Below are positions 6,068 through 13,246 of a stretch of DNA of 13,341 nucleotides, in pieces. The position numbers were made by a program, and so were the translations under genes. Where the stretch lies: assembly GCA_026770585.1 (NCBI GenBank), contig MU646797.1, positions 297,764-311,104 of the forward strand, read 5' to 3'. This DNA comes from Baffinella frigidus (lineage: Eukaryota; Cryptophyceae; Cryptomonadales; Baffinellaceae). The notes below the pieces were generated by a model that worked only from the letters and a program-made list of their open reading frames with translations, ran no database searches and had not been told where the DNA came from. Each line of letters opens with the position of its first letter. Position 1 is the first letter of the stretch.

Positions 6068-6350
6068 ACCTTGTGGGGTATTCGTGATTAAAGCTCTTGA
6101 ACTTCAATCATGGGATACCATGAGCCTCATTAAGGCTGACTTGGGTTCGGTGTGTGCGGCGAGAATGTATCTTCTTGGTCTAACTCAAAGCACCCCAAGA
6201 GAACCACCCTGTATCCCCTCCTCACGAGACTCTGCACTGGAGAGCTAAACGCGATCCGAAAGCAAAAATGCTTTCTCTGCAGTCCTTTCTACGGAAGGGC
6301 GTGTCGTTGGGCTATGTTGGGCGAAATTAAAACCTAAAGGACCTAAAGGA
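6068..6350 (+). repeat. Tailed repeat family, longest plus-strand copy
   Basis: This copy has an upstream module (ACCTTGTGGGGTATTCGTG, GGGATACCATGAGCCTCATT, GGCTGACTTGGGTTCGGTG), a linker (CACCCCAAGAGAACCACCCT), the body and the tail CCTAAAGGACCTAAAGGA. It serves as a reference for the family. It has no tRNA-like promoter match good enough to call. Confidence 0.85.
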
Positions 6351-6362
6351 TGTGAAGTTTGA

Positions 6363-6616
6363 TCGTTGGCATATGCTGGGCGAAATTAAAACCTAAGCCT
6401 CTGCACTGGAGAGCTAAGCGCGATCCGAAAGCAAAAATGCTTTCTCTGCAGATCCTTTCTACGGAACGGCGTGTCGTTGGGCCATGTTTGGAGAAATTAA
6501 AACCTAAAGGACCTAAAGGACCTTGTTTTCTAGGACCTTTCTCTGCAGTCCTTTCTATGGGAGGGCGTGTCGTTGGCATATGTTCGGAGAAATTAAAACC
6601 TAAAGGACCTAAAGGA
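6363..6616 (+). repeat. Three nested, 5'-truncated tailed repeats
   Basis: Head to tail: a 33 bp 3' end (6363-6395), a copy from GCCTCTGCACTGG (6396-6520), and a copy from TTTCTCTGCAG (6538-6616). Each keeps the AAATTAAAACCTAA 3' end while the 5' end differs, as in serial insertion next to an older tail. Confidence 0.8.
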
Positions 6617-6749
6617 AAGCATTGCTAACTTGTATTGTTGATCTTTTACAATGGGTTGGACTGAACTCTGCTGACTCACACTGACACTGCGAGACACAAT
6701 AGGATAACTCATGCTAGGCTTGCTCCTGACTCTACTGACTTGTGTACAT
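6617..6749. other. Unassigned spacer
   Basis: The stretch is AT-rich and has CTGACTC/CTGACT repeats. I see no gene or repeat copy here. Confidence 0.4.
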
Positions 6750-7194
6750 TAGGGGAAACCCCTACACAACCACATTTTTCTCCTAAAGGATCCTTTTCAT
6801 CTTCGGTGTCTGGCTGATCTCACCTCACATCCCCACCACAATTTCTCTCCTTTCATCTTTGGTGTCTAGCTGATCTAACCTCACATCCCCCACACAATCC
6901 CCACACAACCCACCTCACCTTGTGGGGTATCCGTGGTTGGAGCCCTTACACTTCAACCGTGGGATACCATGAGCCTCAGAAAGGCTGACTTGGGTTCGGT
7001 GCGTGGGCGAGCGCGCGCCCACTTGGGTAGCCTCAAACACCCCAAGAGAGCCACCCTTTATCCCCTCTACACGAGCCTCTGCATTGGAGAGCTAAACGCG
7101 ATCCGAAGGCAAAAATGCTTTCTATGAAGATCCTTTCTACGGAAGGGCGTGGCGTTGGCATATGTTGGGAGAAATTAAAACCTAAAGGACCTAA
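6750..7194 (+). repeat. Longest composite element: W module plus tailed repeat
   Basis: The W module (GGGGAAACCCCTACAC, TCTTCGGTGTCTGGCTGATC, CCTCACATCCCC) appears in two diverged tandem halves. It leads directly into the upstream module at 6916, then the body and a shortened tail. The same order, inverted, is seen at 10699-11066, so W, upstream module, body and tail appear to be one element of about 370-450 bp. Confidence 0.75.
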
Positions 7195-7426
7195 GAATGC
7201 TTTCTCTGCAGTCCTTTCTACGGAAGGGCGTGTCGTTGGCATATGTTGGGAGAAATTAAAACCTCAAGGACCCAAAGGTATCCCCTCTTCACGAATTGAA
7301 TCTCTGCACTGGATAAAGGAGCTAAACGCGATCCGAAAGCAAAAATGCTTTTTCTGCAGATCTTTTCTACGGAAAGGCGTGTCGTTGGGCCCTGTTGGGA
7401 GAAATTAAAACCTAAAGGACCTAAAG
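7195..7426 (+). repeat. Two further tailed repeat copies
   Basis: The first (7195-7277) begins at AATGCTTTCTCTGCAG, inside the internal hairpin, and ends CCTCAAGGACCCAAAGG. The second (7278-7426) begins at GTATCCCCTCTTCACG and ends ACCTAAAGGACCTAAAG. The boundary falls exactly at the tail. Confidence 0.8.
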
Positions 7427-7475
7427 TCTGGACCTAAAAACTTCGCCTTCCCTCTGGTGCCTGTAAAGTTCACCA

Positions 7476-7491
7476 CCTACGAGCTCGTAGG
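7476..7491. repeat. Perfect palindrome CCTACGAGCTCGTAGG
   Basis: This is a 16 bp perfect palindrome. Its core TACGAGCTCGTA also interrupts a tailed repeat at 11897-11908, and a variant is at 7827-7842. It lies in the presumed 3' region of the gene ending at 7530. Confidence 0.7.
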
Positions 7492-7529
7492 GTCCTAAAG
7501 AACTCCTAAATTTAGCTAGGTAGCTCGTC

Positions 7530-7615
7530 CTAGTGGGTGAGAAGAGGCACTGCGGCCGCGTTGTTCTTGTCAGCCCCAGTGGGCCGCTTCGCGAGCGCTC
7601 CGCCCGCCGTTTTTT
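7530..7615 (-). CDS. Candidate terminal exon ending AAAVPLLTH-stop
   Basis: On the minus strand, GGATGGCAG (acceptor) is followed by an exon that, joined in the phase set by the upstream exon, reads K-T-A-G-G-A-L-A-K-R-P-T-G-A-D-K-N-N and then A-A-A-V-P-L-L-T-H before TAG. Codon third positions are GC-rich and the composition is protein-like. I do not recognise the family. A plus-strand open frame covers the same bases and cannot be wholly excluded. Confidence 0.4.
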
Positions 7616-7740
7616 CTGCCATCCGTTGATCGTTCCGGGGAACAGAGCCCCAAACCGACCTTCGCTACCAGATGAGACCCCGCTTAGGAGGAGAGAGGCC
7701 GCGCCGGCCAAGGCCCACACACCAGCGAGAGAGAACTTAC

Positions 7741-7835
7741 CTTCATTAGTCAACCATTGAGGCTCATCACCTGTCCGACCGAGGCTCACAGTGGGCGAGA
7801 CGTTCCATTGAACGATCCACCCCTTACGAGCTCCT
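7741..7835 (-). CDS. Candidate penultimate exon, WIVQWNVSPTVSLGRTGDEP...
   Basis: The minus strand reads G-W-I-V-Q-W-N-V-S-P-T-V-S-L-G-R-T-G-D-E then P-Q-W-L-T-N-E. It ends in AATGAAG|GTAAGT, a perfect donor consensus, with a 125 bp intron to the next exon. An in-frame TAA lies just upstream, and CACCCTTAG near 7836 could be the acceptor. Beyond it lies palindromic sequence and then telomere repeats, so earlier exons are missing or far away. The gene is probably 5'-truncated. The product is unknown. Confidence 0.42.
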
Positions 7836-7955
7836 AAGGGTGGTTACGGTCCTTTGGGGCGCTATCCCTTAAGTGGCGGACGGCCCTAACTCGCCCTAGG
7901 CAGGTCCTAGGGCCCTACCGTAGGGCGTATGGGCCTACTCGTCACTTAAGGGGTA
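7826..7955. repeat. Palindrome cluster next to the telomere tract
   Basis: CCCTTAAGTGGCG at 7866-7878 is inverted as TCACTTAAGGGG at 7941-7952. Between them lie CCCTAGGCAGGTCCTAGGG and GCCCTACCGTAGGGC. CCTTACGAGCTCCTAAGG is at 7826-7843. The right edge is about 10 bp from the first telomere unit. Confidence 0.7.
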
Positions 7956-7965
7956 AGCCCCGCGT

Positions 7966-8063
7966 CCCTAAACCCTGAACCCTAAACCCTAAACCCTAAA
8001 CCCTAAACCCTAAACCCTAAACCCTGAACCCTGAACCCTAAACCCTAAACCCTAAACCCTAAA
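7966..8063. repeat. Interstitial telomere tract, 14 heptamers
   Basis: Eleven exact CCCTAAA and three CCCTGAA units run without gaps. The unit is the TTTAGGG (plant-type) telomere repeat. The C-rich strand on top means that a chromosome end here would have pointed left, yet nearly 8 kb continues to the left. It is therefore interstitial in this assembly: a fusion, an end-repair insertion, or a mis-join. Confidence 0.95.
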
Positions 8064-8084
8064 CCAGGCGAGAAGGTATTCAGA

Positions 8085-8116
8085 TAAAAAATGGCTATCG
8101 GGATAGCCGTTTTTTA
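8085..8116. repeat. Hairpin, 15 bp stem with 2-base loop
   Basis: AAAAAATGGCTATC is mirrored by GATAGCCGTTTTTT with one G-T wobble. It sits 20 bp right of the telomere tract. It looks like a bacterial terminator but has no such context here. Confidence 0.75.
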
Positions 8117-8130
8117 GGTCCTTTTTATCG

Positions 8131-8370
8131 GTCCTTTAGGTCCTTTAGGTTTTAAATGCTCCCAACATAGCCCAACGACACGCCCTTCCGTAGAAAGGAC
8201 TGCAGAGAAAGCGTTTTTGCTTTCGGATCGCGTTTAGCTCTCCTGAGCCAAATAAACTGTAAAAAATCTGAACCCCAAGGAGAGCAAAATGCTTTCTCTG
8301 CAGTCCTTTCTACGGAAGGGCGTGTCGTTGGCATATGTTGGGAGTAATTTAAACCTCAAGGACCTAAAGG
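8131..8370. repeat. Inverted pair of tailed repeats
   Basis: The minus copy (8131-8243) has tail TCCTTTAGGTCCTTTAGG and ends in the CGTTTAGCTCTCC body. The plus copy (8284-8370) starts at GCAAAATGCTTTC and ends CCTCAAGGACCTAAAGG. They are 40 bp apart and can fold into a long hairpin. Confidence 0.8.
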
Positions 8371-8385
8371 CTCCCTCCCAAACCA

Positions 8386-8475
8386 CACGATGGACTACGA
8401 ATCTTTCATCAAAAGTCAACTTGCCTTGATGCAATTAACTCAGAGATTTGTATTAACTTCAGATTTAACTTACCT
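8386..8475 (+). repeat. FIKSQLA dispersed repeat, copy 2
   Basis: CACACGATGGACTACGAATC, CTTTCATCAAAAGTCAACTT and GCAATTAACTC match minus-strand sequence at 3470-3530. A third, shorter copy lies at 8840-8895. In one frame copies 1 and 2 read F-I-K-S-Q-L-A. Confidence 0.6.
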
Positions 8476-8503
8476 GATGACAAGTAACTTGAGGATTTTT
8501 TTT

Positions 8504-8707
8504 GATACCATGAGCCTCATAAAGGCTGACTTGGGTTCGGTGAGTGTGATGAGCGCGATTTTCTGGATCAACTCAAGCACCCCAAGAGAACCACCCTGTA
8601 TCCCCTCTTCACGAGCCTCTGCACTGGATCTCTGCAGATCCTTTCCACGAAAGGGCGTGTCGTTGGGCTATGTTGGGGAGGGGGGGGGTTCTAACGGACC
8701 TAAAGGA
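8504..8707 (+). repeat. Tailed repeat with internal deletion
   Basis: It keeps the upstream module, linker and GTATCCCCTCTTCACGAGCC. It then jumps from GCACTGGA to TCTCTGCAGATCC, losing about 35 bp including the internal hairpin. A G-run replaces the usual AAATTAAAACC before a single CCTAAAGGA. Confidence 0.75.
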
Positions 8708-9000
8708 TAGCGGGCTGCTTGAGCCCTCTGGTCTCGTCCTATCTCTCCCCCTAACGTGAAGCGGTCGTGTTTATCAACTTATTAAACCTCGCTTTCCCCC
8801 CTCAAGGCTCACCCCCCCCCCTAAAACCTGAACCCTAACCACGGTGAACTACGAACCTTTCATCAAAAGTCAACCTATCTGAAGACAATTAACTTTGAGT
8901 TTTTTCCTAATGCAAATTTGTCACGTAACACCCCGGAATCCGGGGTCAACGAAACCCTCGTAGCCCACCGAGTGGATACTCGCCACCTAAACCCTCAAAA
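8708..9000. other. Spacer with a telomere-like patch and repeat fragment
   Basis: A 12-base C run followed by TAAAACCTGAACCCTAACC (near 8810-8839) resembles degenerate telomere units. It is followed by a FIKSQLA repeat copy (8840-8895). I see no gene in the rest. Confidence 0.45.
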
Positions 9001-9280
9001 ATTAAACCACGAGGTCTGGGTTCGGTTCAGACCGACGTCCGCCGCATCTACACCAGAGGCGTCGATGAGAGCAGACACACGTAAGATCCAATTCACAAAA
9101 CAGCAGGATGTGCTGCAAGGGCAGTCCGGAAAATCGTGCTCCTGCAGGCAGATAATGAGCAAAACAAACAGGGATCGACGCCGTACGAATGTCTGCTGCA
9201 GCTGGATGCAAGGAACACAGATGTTGCGTGTGTAGATTGCCTTGCAAACGCCCCAACAATAAAAGTTTGTTCCAGGACCT
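9001..9280. other. Unique stretch with long open frames on both strands
   Basis: The plus strand is open for about 105 codons and the minus strand for about 113, the latter cysteine-rich with a hydrophobic patch (LFVLLIICL). No repeat family matches this segment. Neither frame shows a Kozak start, splice sites or a motif I recognise. It could be an exon fragment. Confidence 0.25.
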
Positions 9281-9286
9281 TTATCT

Positions 9287-9374
9287 CGATCCGAAAGGAA
9301 GCATGGGCTTTCTACAGAACAAGTTCCGGTGTCCACCTATGTTGGGAGCTCGAAGAACCTGAAGAACCTAAAGG
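9287..9374 (+). repeat. Tailed repeat, variant subfamily B
   Basis: The body differs (GATCCGAAAGGAAGCATGG, AAGTTCCGGTGTCCACC, ATGTTGGGAGCTCGAAGAAC) but the tail CCTGAAGAACCTAAAGG is related. Further subfamily B copies are at 9925-10065 (minus) and 10209-10297 (plus). Confidence 0.75.
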
Positions 9375-9777
9375 TCGAAAACAACCTGGGTGCCTCGCCG
9401 GGGACCATAGCATGCGAATGCCGAGAGAAGACAAGTGGACCTCGCAGCGCTCCTTGACAATGCGTAGAAATAAAAATTTCCCATAGCCTTGACCATTCCA
9501 GTGTCCCTCTATGTTTGGAGTTAAAAGGAGCTGAAGAAACCACCCAGGGACGAAGCTGCGTCCCCGGGTGTGTAGGTGCTGCTGAGCCGTGAAAAAACTT
9601 GTGTGGCCGACGAGAACCCATCAACCAGTCTCATCGCTACCAGTTTTTAGGTAAAAACTGAAACTGGCTGGGATGGGGGGCACCAGTTTTTTGACCAGGA
9701 TTTGAAGGTCAATTTTTGTTTGGAGGAACGAAGCTTCGTTCATGCCCCACCCAATGGGGCCAAACCCTGTCCTCGGC
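9375..9777. other. Spacer with small palindromes
   Basis: GGGACGAAGCTGCGTCCCC is near 9547-9565. CCAGTTTTTAGGTAAAAACT followed by GAAACTGG is near 9639. GAACGAAGCTTCGTTC is a perfect 16 bp palindrome at 9726-9741. A diverged subfamily B end (CCAGTGTCCCTCTATGTTTG) is at about 9499. No gene is supported. Confidence 0.5.
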
Positions 9778-9890
9778 CTTATGGAGCTTTAATGAACGCA
9801 CAGCAGCACTTTAGGTCCTTTAGGTTTTAAATGCTCCCCACATATGCCAACGATATGCAGTTCCGTAGAAGGGATCTGCAGAGAAAGCAT
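9778..9890 (-). repeat. Tailed repeat copy plus shared flank (duplicate of 12120-12234)
   Basis: CTTATGGAGCTTTAATGAAC, CGCACAGCAGCACTTTAGG, the tail and the variant body (ATGCAGTTCCGTAGAAGGG) are nearly identical to 12120-12234. The flank beyond the tail is also shared, so the segment was duplicated as a block. Confidence 0.75.
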
Positions 9891-9923
9891 TTTTGCTTTC
9901 CTTTAAGGAAAGCAAAAATGCTT
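9885..9923. repeat. Perfect 17 bp inverted repeat, 5 bp loop
   Basis: AAGCATTTTTGCTTTCC, then TTTAA, then GGAAAGCAAAAATGCTT. It is the family's internal hairpin doubled back on itself at the truncation point of the copy. Confidence 0.9.
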
Positions 9924-9924
9924 A

Positions 9925-10297
9925 ACGTCCGTTAGGTCCTGTAGGTTCTTTTAATTCCCACCATAGGCGGACACCGGAACTTATCCTGCAGAAAGGCCAT
10001 GCTTCCTTTCGGATCACACGACGTGGTGCTTTGGTGCTTTGGTGTTTTGTATTACACTCACATCGCCTCTTCCTCGCACCTCCATTGGTTATAATTCCCA
10101 ACGAGAAATACGAGATCATCTGCGTCTGAGTTCCGGCACAGGGGTCCGGCCGCTTTTCTCCGACCGACCCACCTAGGCCTAGCCGACCTTTTCTATTTCT
10201 TGTGAATGTGATCCGGAAGGAAGCATGGCTTTTTTGCAGAACCAGTTCCGGTGTCCGCCTATGTTGGGAGCTCGAAGAACCTAAAGGACCTAAAGGA
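9925..10297. repeat. Inverted pair of subfamily B repeats
   Basis: A minus copy (9925-10065) includes the subfamily's 5' flank TTTGGTGTTTTGTATTACAC. A plus copy (10209-10297) ends CCTAAAGGACCTAAAGGA. The loop between has CCTAGGCCTAG but no gene I can support. Confidence 0.7.
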
Positions 10298-10352
10298 TGT
10301 TTTCGCCGCGCAACCCGTTGAACCTCCCCCCCCGCTAGGTAATTGTGGGGCT

Positions 10353-10697
10353 GTCCTTTAGGTCCTTCAGGTTTTAAATGATCCCAACGTGGCCCAACGA
10401 CGCGCCCTTCCGTAAAAAGGATCTGCATAAAAAGCAAATTTTGCTTTCGGATCGCATTGAGCTCTCCAGTGCAGAGTCTCGTGAAGAGGGGATAAAGGGT
10501 GAGTTCACGAGTGGGGTGTTTGAGTTATCCCCATGAGGGACGCGCTCGCACAAACACCAGAACCCCAATAGTGGTATCCCATTTATGGTTAAGCGCATGA
10601 GAGCCCCACGCACGGATGCCCCCGATGTCAGAGGAAACACGAGTTTGAAAAGTGAAAGGATCATGTGTGGACATGAGGTGAGATCAGCCAGAGGAAA
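10353..10697 (-). repeat. Full-length minus tailed repeat with W-module remnant
   Basis: Read on the minus strand it runs W remnant (GCTGATCTCACCTCATGTCC), upstream module (GGGATACCACT), linker, TCACGAGACTCTGCACTGG, body and tail. The linker retains GATAACTCAAACACCCC. The 162-codon open frame across it uses different frames in its two repeat halves, so it is not a conserved gene. Confidence 0.75.
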
Positions 10698-10698
10698 A

Positions 10699-11066
10699 GG
10701 TCCTTTAAGTTTTGATTTCTCCCAACATAGCCCTAGGACACGCTCTTCCGTCGAAAGGATCTGCAGAAAAAGCATTTTTGCTTTTGGATCGCATTTAGCT
10801 CTCCAGTGCAGAGGCTCGTGACGTGTGTGAAGGTATGCAATATCGCTGCCATGCTCACACACACATCAGAACTCAAGTCAGCCTTTATGAGGCTCATGGT
10901 ATCCCATGTTTAAGCGCATGAGAGCTCCAACCACGGATACCCGAGATGTCAAGAGGAAACAAGATTCCAAAAGGTGAGAGGGATTGTGTGGGGGGGTGAG
11001 GTGAGATCAGCCAGACACCAAAGACGAAAGGAGAGAAAGGTGCATGCGTAGAGGTTTCCCCCATTT
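10699..11066 (-). repeat. Full-length minus tailed repeat plus W module
   Basis: The order (minus strand) is W module, upstream module (CGGGTATCCGTGGTTGGAGC, GGGATACCATGAGCCTCAT), a linker replaced by CACACACGT-rich sequence, body and tail. With 6750-7194 this defines the complete element. Confidence 0.75.
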
Positions 11067-11220
11067 CTCCCAATATACGGACGTCAGCAAAGTTAAAGGC
11101 AATCCAAGCGTCAGCAAGCAACAACAGCAAGGCATCAAAAACAGATGTTGCTCTTTAGGTCCTTTAGGTTTCACACGTTTGGTGCTTTGGTGCTTTGTAT
11201 TACACTCACATCGAAGGTCA
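11067..11220 (-). repeat. Spacer and deleted subfamily B copy
   Basis: The tail CTTTAGGTCCTTTAGGTTT (11153-11171) is joined directly to the subfamily B 5' flank (TTTGGTGCTTTGGTGCTTTG, ATTACACTCACATCG), with the whole body missing. 11067-11150 is unassigned. Confidence 0.55.
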
Positions 11221-11559
11221 CTCCCACCTCACTCTTGAGCGGATGGGAACAATCTACGGATGAGCTCCCCGACCCGACCCAATGGGATCCGACCGAGTCC
11301 CCCCCCCCGCCCCCCCAAACACCAAACACCAGGCATTAAGCCTTTCCCTGTCAGACTCCAGTGAGGTGTTAATTGATAAGGATTGACGTGCATTTTCCTT
11401 TGCGATTTACCAACAGTGATCAATACTCCCAAAGGCGGTTTAAATTTTGGGTGCCAGTTGGTGTTGGTTTCAGAGAGTGGGGAAGTGCGCGTGTTGTAAA
11501 TGTTTAGGAGAGGAGGATGTTGGTTGGTGTGTTGAATTGATTGAGGCCAAATCTTTCAT
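11221..11559. other. Unassigned spacer
   Basis: It contains a C-rich run (CCCCCCCCCGCCCCCC, near 11300) and ACCAAACACC repeats, then a GT-rich stretch. I see no gene or recognisable repeat copy. Confidence 0.4.
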
Positions 11560-11826
11560 TACCGGGTCAATTTTTGCTTCTTGGGGTCTTTTAGTTCCTC
11601 CCACGCAAGAGTGTAGGGCTGACTGGCTTACAGGAAAAGTCTTGGAATGCGGGTATTCTGAAAGTTCAGAAGTGGACATTCTCCCCAGAGAAAAATCGAG
11701 ATTTCGGAAAGTTGGTACACATTCCGTGTGAACTGACTTGTTTTCCCAGGTCAGCGTTGCACTCTTGCGTGATCTGTACTCCCAGCATGGGCGATGTTTT
11801 AATGAGGAGCAAAAAGTGACCCGGCA
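11560..11826. repeat. 267 bp fold-back element
   Basis: The outer arms ACCGGGTCAATTTTTGCTTC and GAGCAAAAAGTGACCCGG pair, as do the inner arms CACGCAAGAGTGTAGGGCTG and CAGCGTTGCACTCTTGCGTG. The long minus-strand open frame (199 codons from 12069) crosses this fold-back and two tailed repeats, so it is most likely chance. Confidence 0.7.
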
Positions 11827-11860
11827 GCGCAGGTTTAGAAGGTACAAATGTGCGAATGCT

Positions 11861-12082
11861 TCCTTTAGCTCCTTTAGGTTTTGATTTCGCCCAGCATACG
11901 AGCTCGTAGCCCAACGACACGCCCTTCCGTAGAAAGGATCTGCAGAAAAAGCATTTTTTCTGTCGGATCCTTTAGGTCCTGTAGGTTTAATTTCTCCCAG
12001 CATGGCCCAACGACACGCCCTTCCGTGGAAAGGATCTGCATAGAAAGCATTTTCGCTTTCGGATCGCATTTAGCTCTCCTTT
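11861..12082 (-). repeat. Two adjoining minus tailed repeats
   Basis: Copy one (11861-11967) carries a palindromic insert TACGAGCTCGTA at 11897. Copy two (11968-12082) extends to CGCATTTAGCTCTCC. They meet at GGATCC, shared by the 5' end of one and the tail of the other. Confidence 0.8.
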
Positions 12083-12100
12083 AGGTGCATTCGGTTTTTT

Positions 12101-12436
12101 GAGCTTATGGAGCTTATGGAGCTTATGGAGCTTTAATGAACGCACAGCAGCACTTTAGGTCCTTCAGGTTTTAAATGCTCCCAACATATGCCAATGACAT
12201 GCAGTTCCGTAGAAGGGATCTGCAGAGAAAGCATTCTCCTTTAGGTCCTTCAGGTTTTAATTTAGGTCCTTGAGGTTTTAATTTCTCCCAACATATGCCA
12301 ACGACACGCCCTTCCGTAGAAAGGTCCTTTAGGTCCTTTAGGTTTTGAAAGCTCCCAACATAGCCCAACGACACGCCGTTCCGTAGAAGGGATCTGCAGG
12401 GAAAGCATGTTTGCTTTCGGATCGCGTTTCGACTGC
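12101..12436 (-). repeat. Run of nested minus tailed repeats
   Basis: Three GAGCTTATG units (12101-12127) lead into the duplicated segment also seen at 9778-9890. Then follow a tail stub (12239-12258), a copy to 12325 truncated at GTAGAAAGG, and a copy to 12436. Each boundary is a TCCTTTAGG tail. Confidence 0.8.
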
Positions 12437-12542
12437 ACGAGTCCTTTAGGTCCTTCGGACGCACAGTGCTTTGAGCCATTGTTTTTCTGGTCAAAAAGTC
12501 AACTTCCGAAAGTTGTCTTCAGTCGCAGCCCAATCTCCGGCA

Positions 12543-12632
12543 GTTAGAAGGGTGCTGGGTCGCCAAAGGCCGTTAGAAAGGGTGCTGGGTCGCCAAAGGA
12601 TCACCACAGTGGGCCGTTAGAGAGGTGCGTCC
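12543..12632. repeat. 29 bp tandem repeat (2 copies plus a third partial)
   Basis: GTTAGAAGGGTGCTGGGTCG then CCAAAGG is repeated at 12543 and 12572. A diverged GTTAGAGAGGTGCGTCCCC follows at 12614. Confidence 0.8.
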
Positions 12633-12639
12633 CCTCTCC

Positions 12640-13060
12640 CTTCACCCCCCCTCCAAACACGACCTCGACGCCGAGGCCGCCGCCCGTGCGATGCACCTGA
12701 AAAGCTCCCGCCATGTCAAATGTTTCCCGCGGATACGCTACTGAGTGCGAGCAGGGCCAGGCGCAGAGCCAGGCAGCGGGTGCGCCCCCGCGAGCTCCTA
12801 CTTCCCGGTGTGTCATGGGAGCACTTGTTGCAGTAGCCAGCAGAGCTTCCCGGCTGGTGGAAGAGAGAATCTGACGATAACCCACGCCGGTGGCGGCAGG
12901 CGGGCCAGCCCTTGCCTCTCACAGCAGCGCGGCTCCCGGGTGCAGAGCGGCACCAGCGTGGCTGCTGCTGGGGGCAGACGCGATGCCGTCTCGTGAAGTG
13001 CCGAGGCCCATTTCTCCAATGGCGCGCTCTGTTGCATCGCCTGGGGGGAGAGTGGAGGGC
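12640..13060. other. GC-rich segment with exon-like signals, strand uncertain
   Basis: On the minus strand, CTCCACTCTCCCCCCAG (about 13043-13059) and ATTCTCTCTTCCACCAG (about 12855) are strong acceptor-like sites, with GCTGCT|GTGAGA (about 12927) as a donor between them. The blocks between read as protein-like (e.g. ERAIGEMGLGTSRDGIASA). On the plus strand CTTGCCTCTCACAG and a GTCATGGGAGC start also look plausible, as does DLDAEAAARAMHLKSS near 12664. I cannot choose a strand. Confidence 0.3.
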
Positions 13061-13218
13061 GGGAGTGGGCGCGCAACGCGCGTTCCCTCCGATCCACCGA
13101 GGTCGCCTCGGACGGGGCGCACACGGCGCGTCCCCTCCAATCCCCTACGTTCATCCGAAGCGTCACCAGTGGGGAGTCGCTTACAGCGCGTCCTCTCCTC
13201 CGACTCATCCCGCTCAGG
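13061..13218. repeat. Three degenerate units with GCGCGTCCCCTCC core
   Basis: GCGCGTTCCCTCCGATCC at 13078, GCGCGTCCCCTCCAATCC at 13127 and GCGCGTCCTCTCCTCC at 13187 are spaced 49 and 60 bp apart. A related GTGCGTCCCCTCTCCC is at 12623. Confidence 0.55.
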
Positions 13219-13244
13219 CGCAGGTATTTTCCTCTTAATCCTTT

Positions 13245-13246
<2 letters not shown>

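Noticed and set aside
6130-6160. GGGTTCGGTGTG as a tRNA-type B box for a SINE promoter
   Set aside because: It lacks the conserved A after TTCG and no paired A box lies at the right distance.
8085-8116. Rho-independent transcription terminator
   Set aside because: The stem and T run fit the shape, but the context is eukaryotic, with no gene ending here. It is more likely palindromic debris near the telomere tract.
9922-10862. Overlapping minus-strand open frames of 171 and 162 codons
   Set aside because: They run through repeats in opposite orientation, and the same repeat body is translated in different frames within one of them. No frame is conserved.
11470-12069. Minus-strand open frame of 199 codons, among the longest in the window
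   Set aside because: It crosses two tailed repeats and a fold-back element, has no motif or start context, and its repeat-derived part is read in other frames elsewhere.
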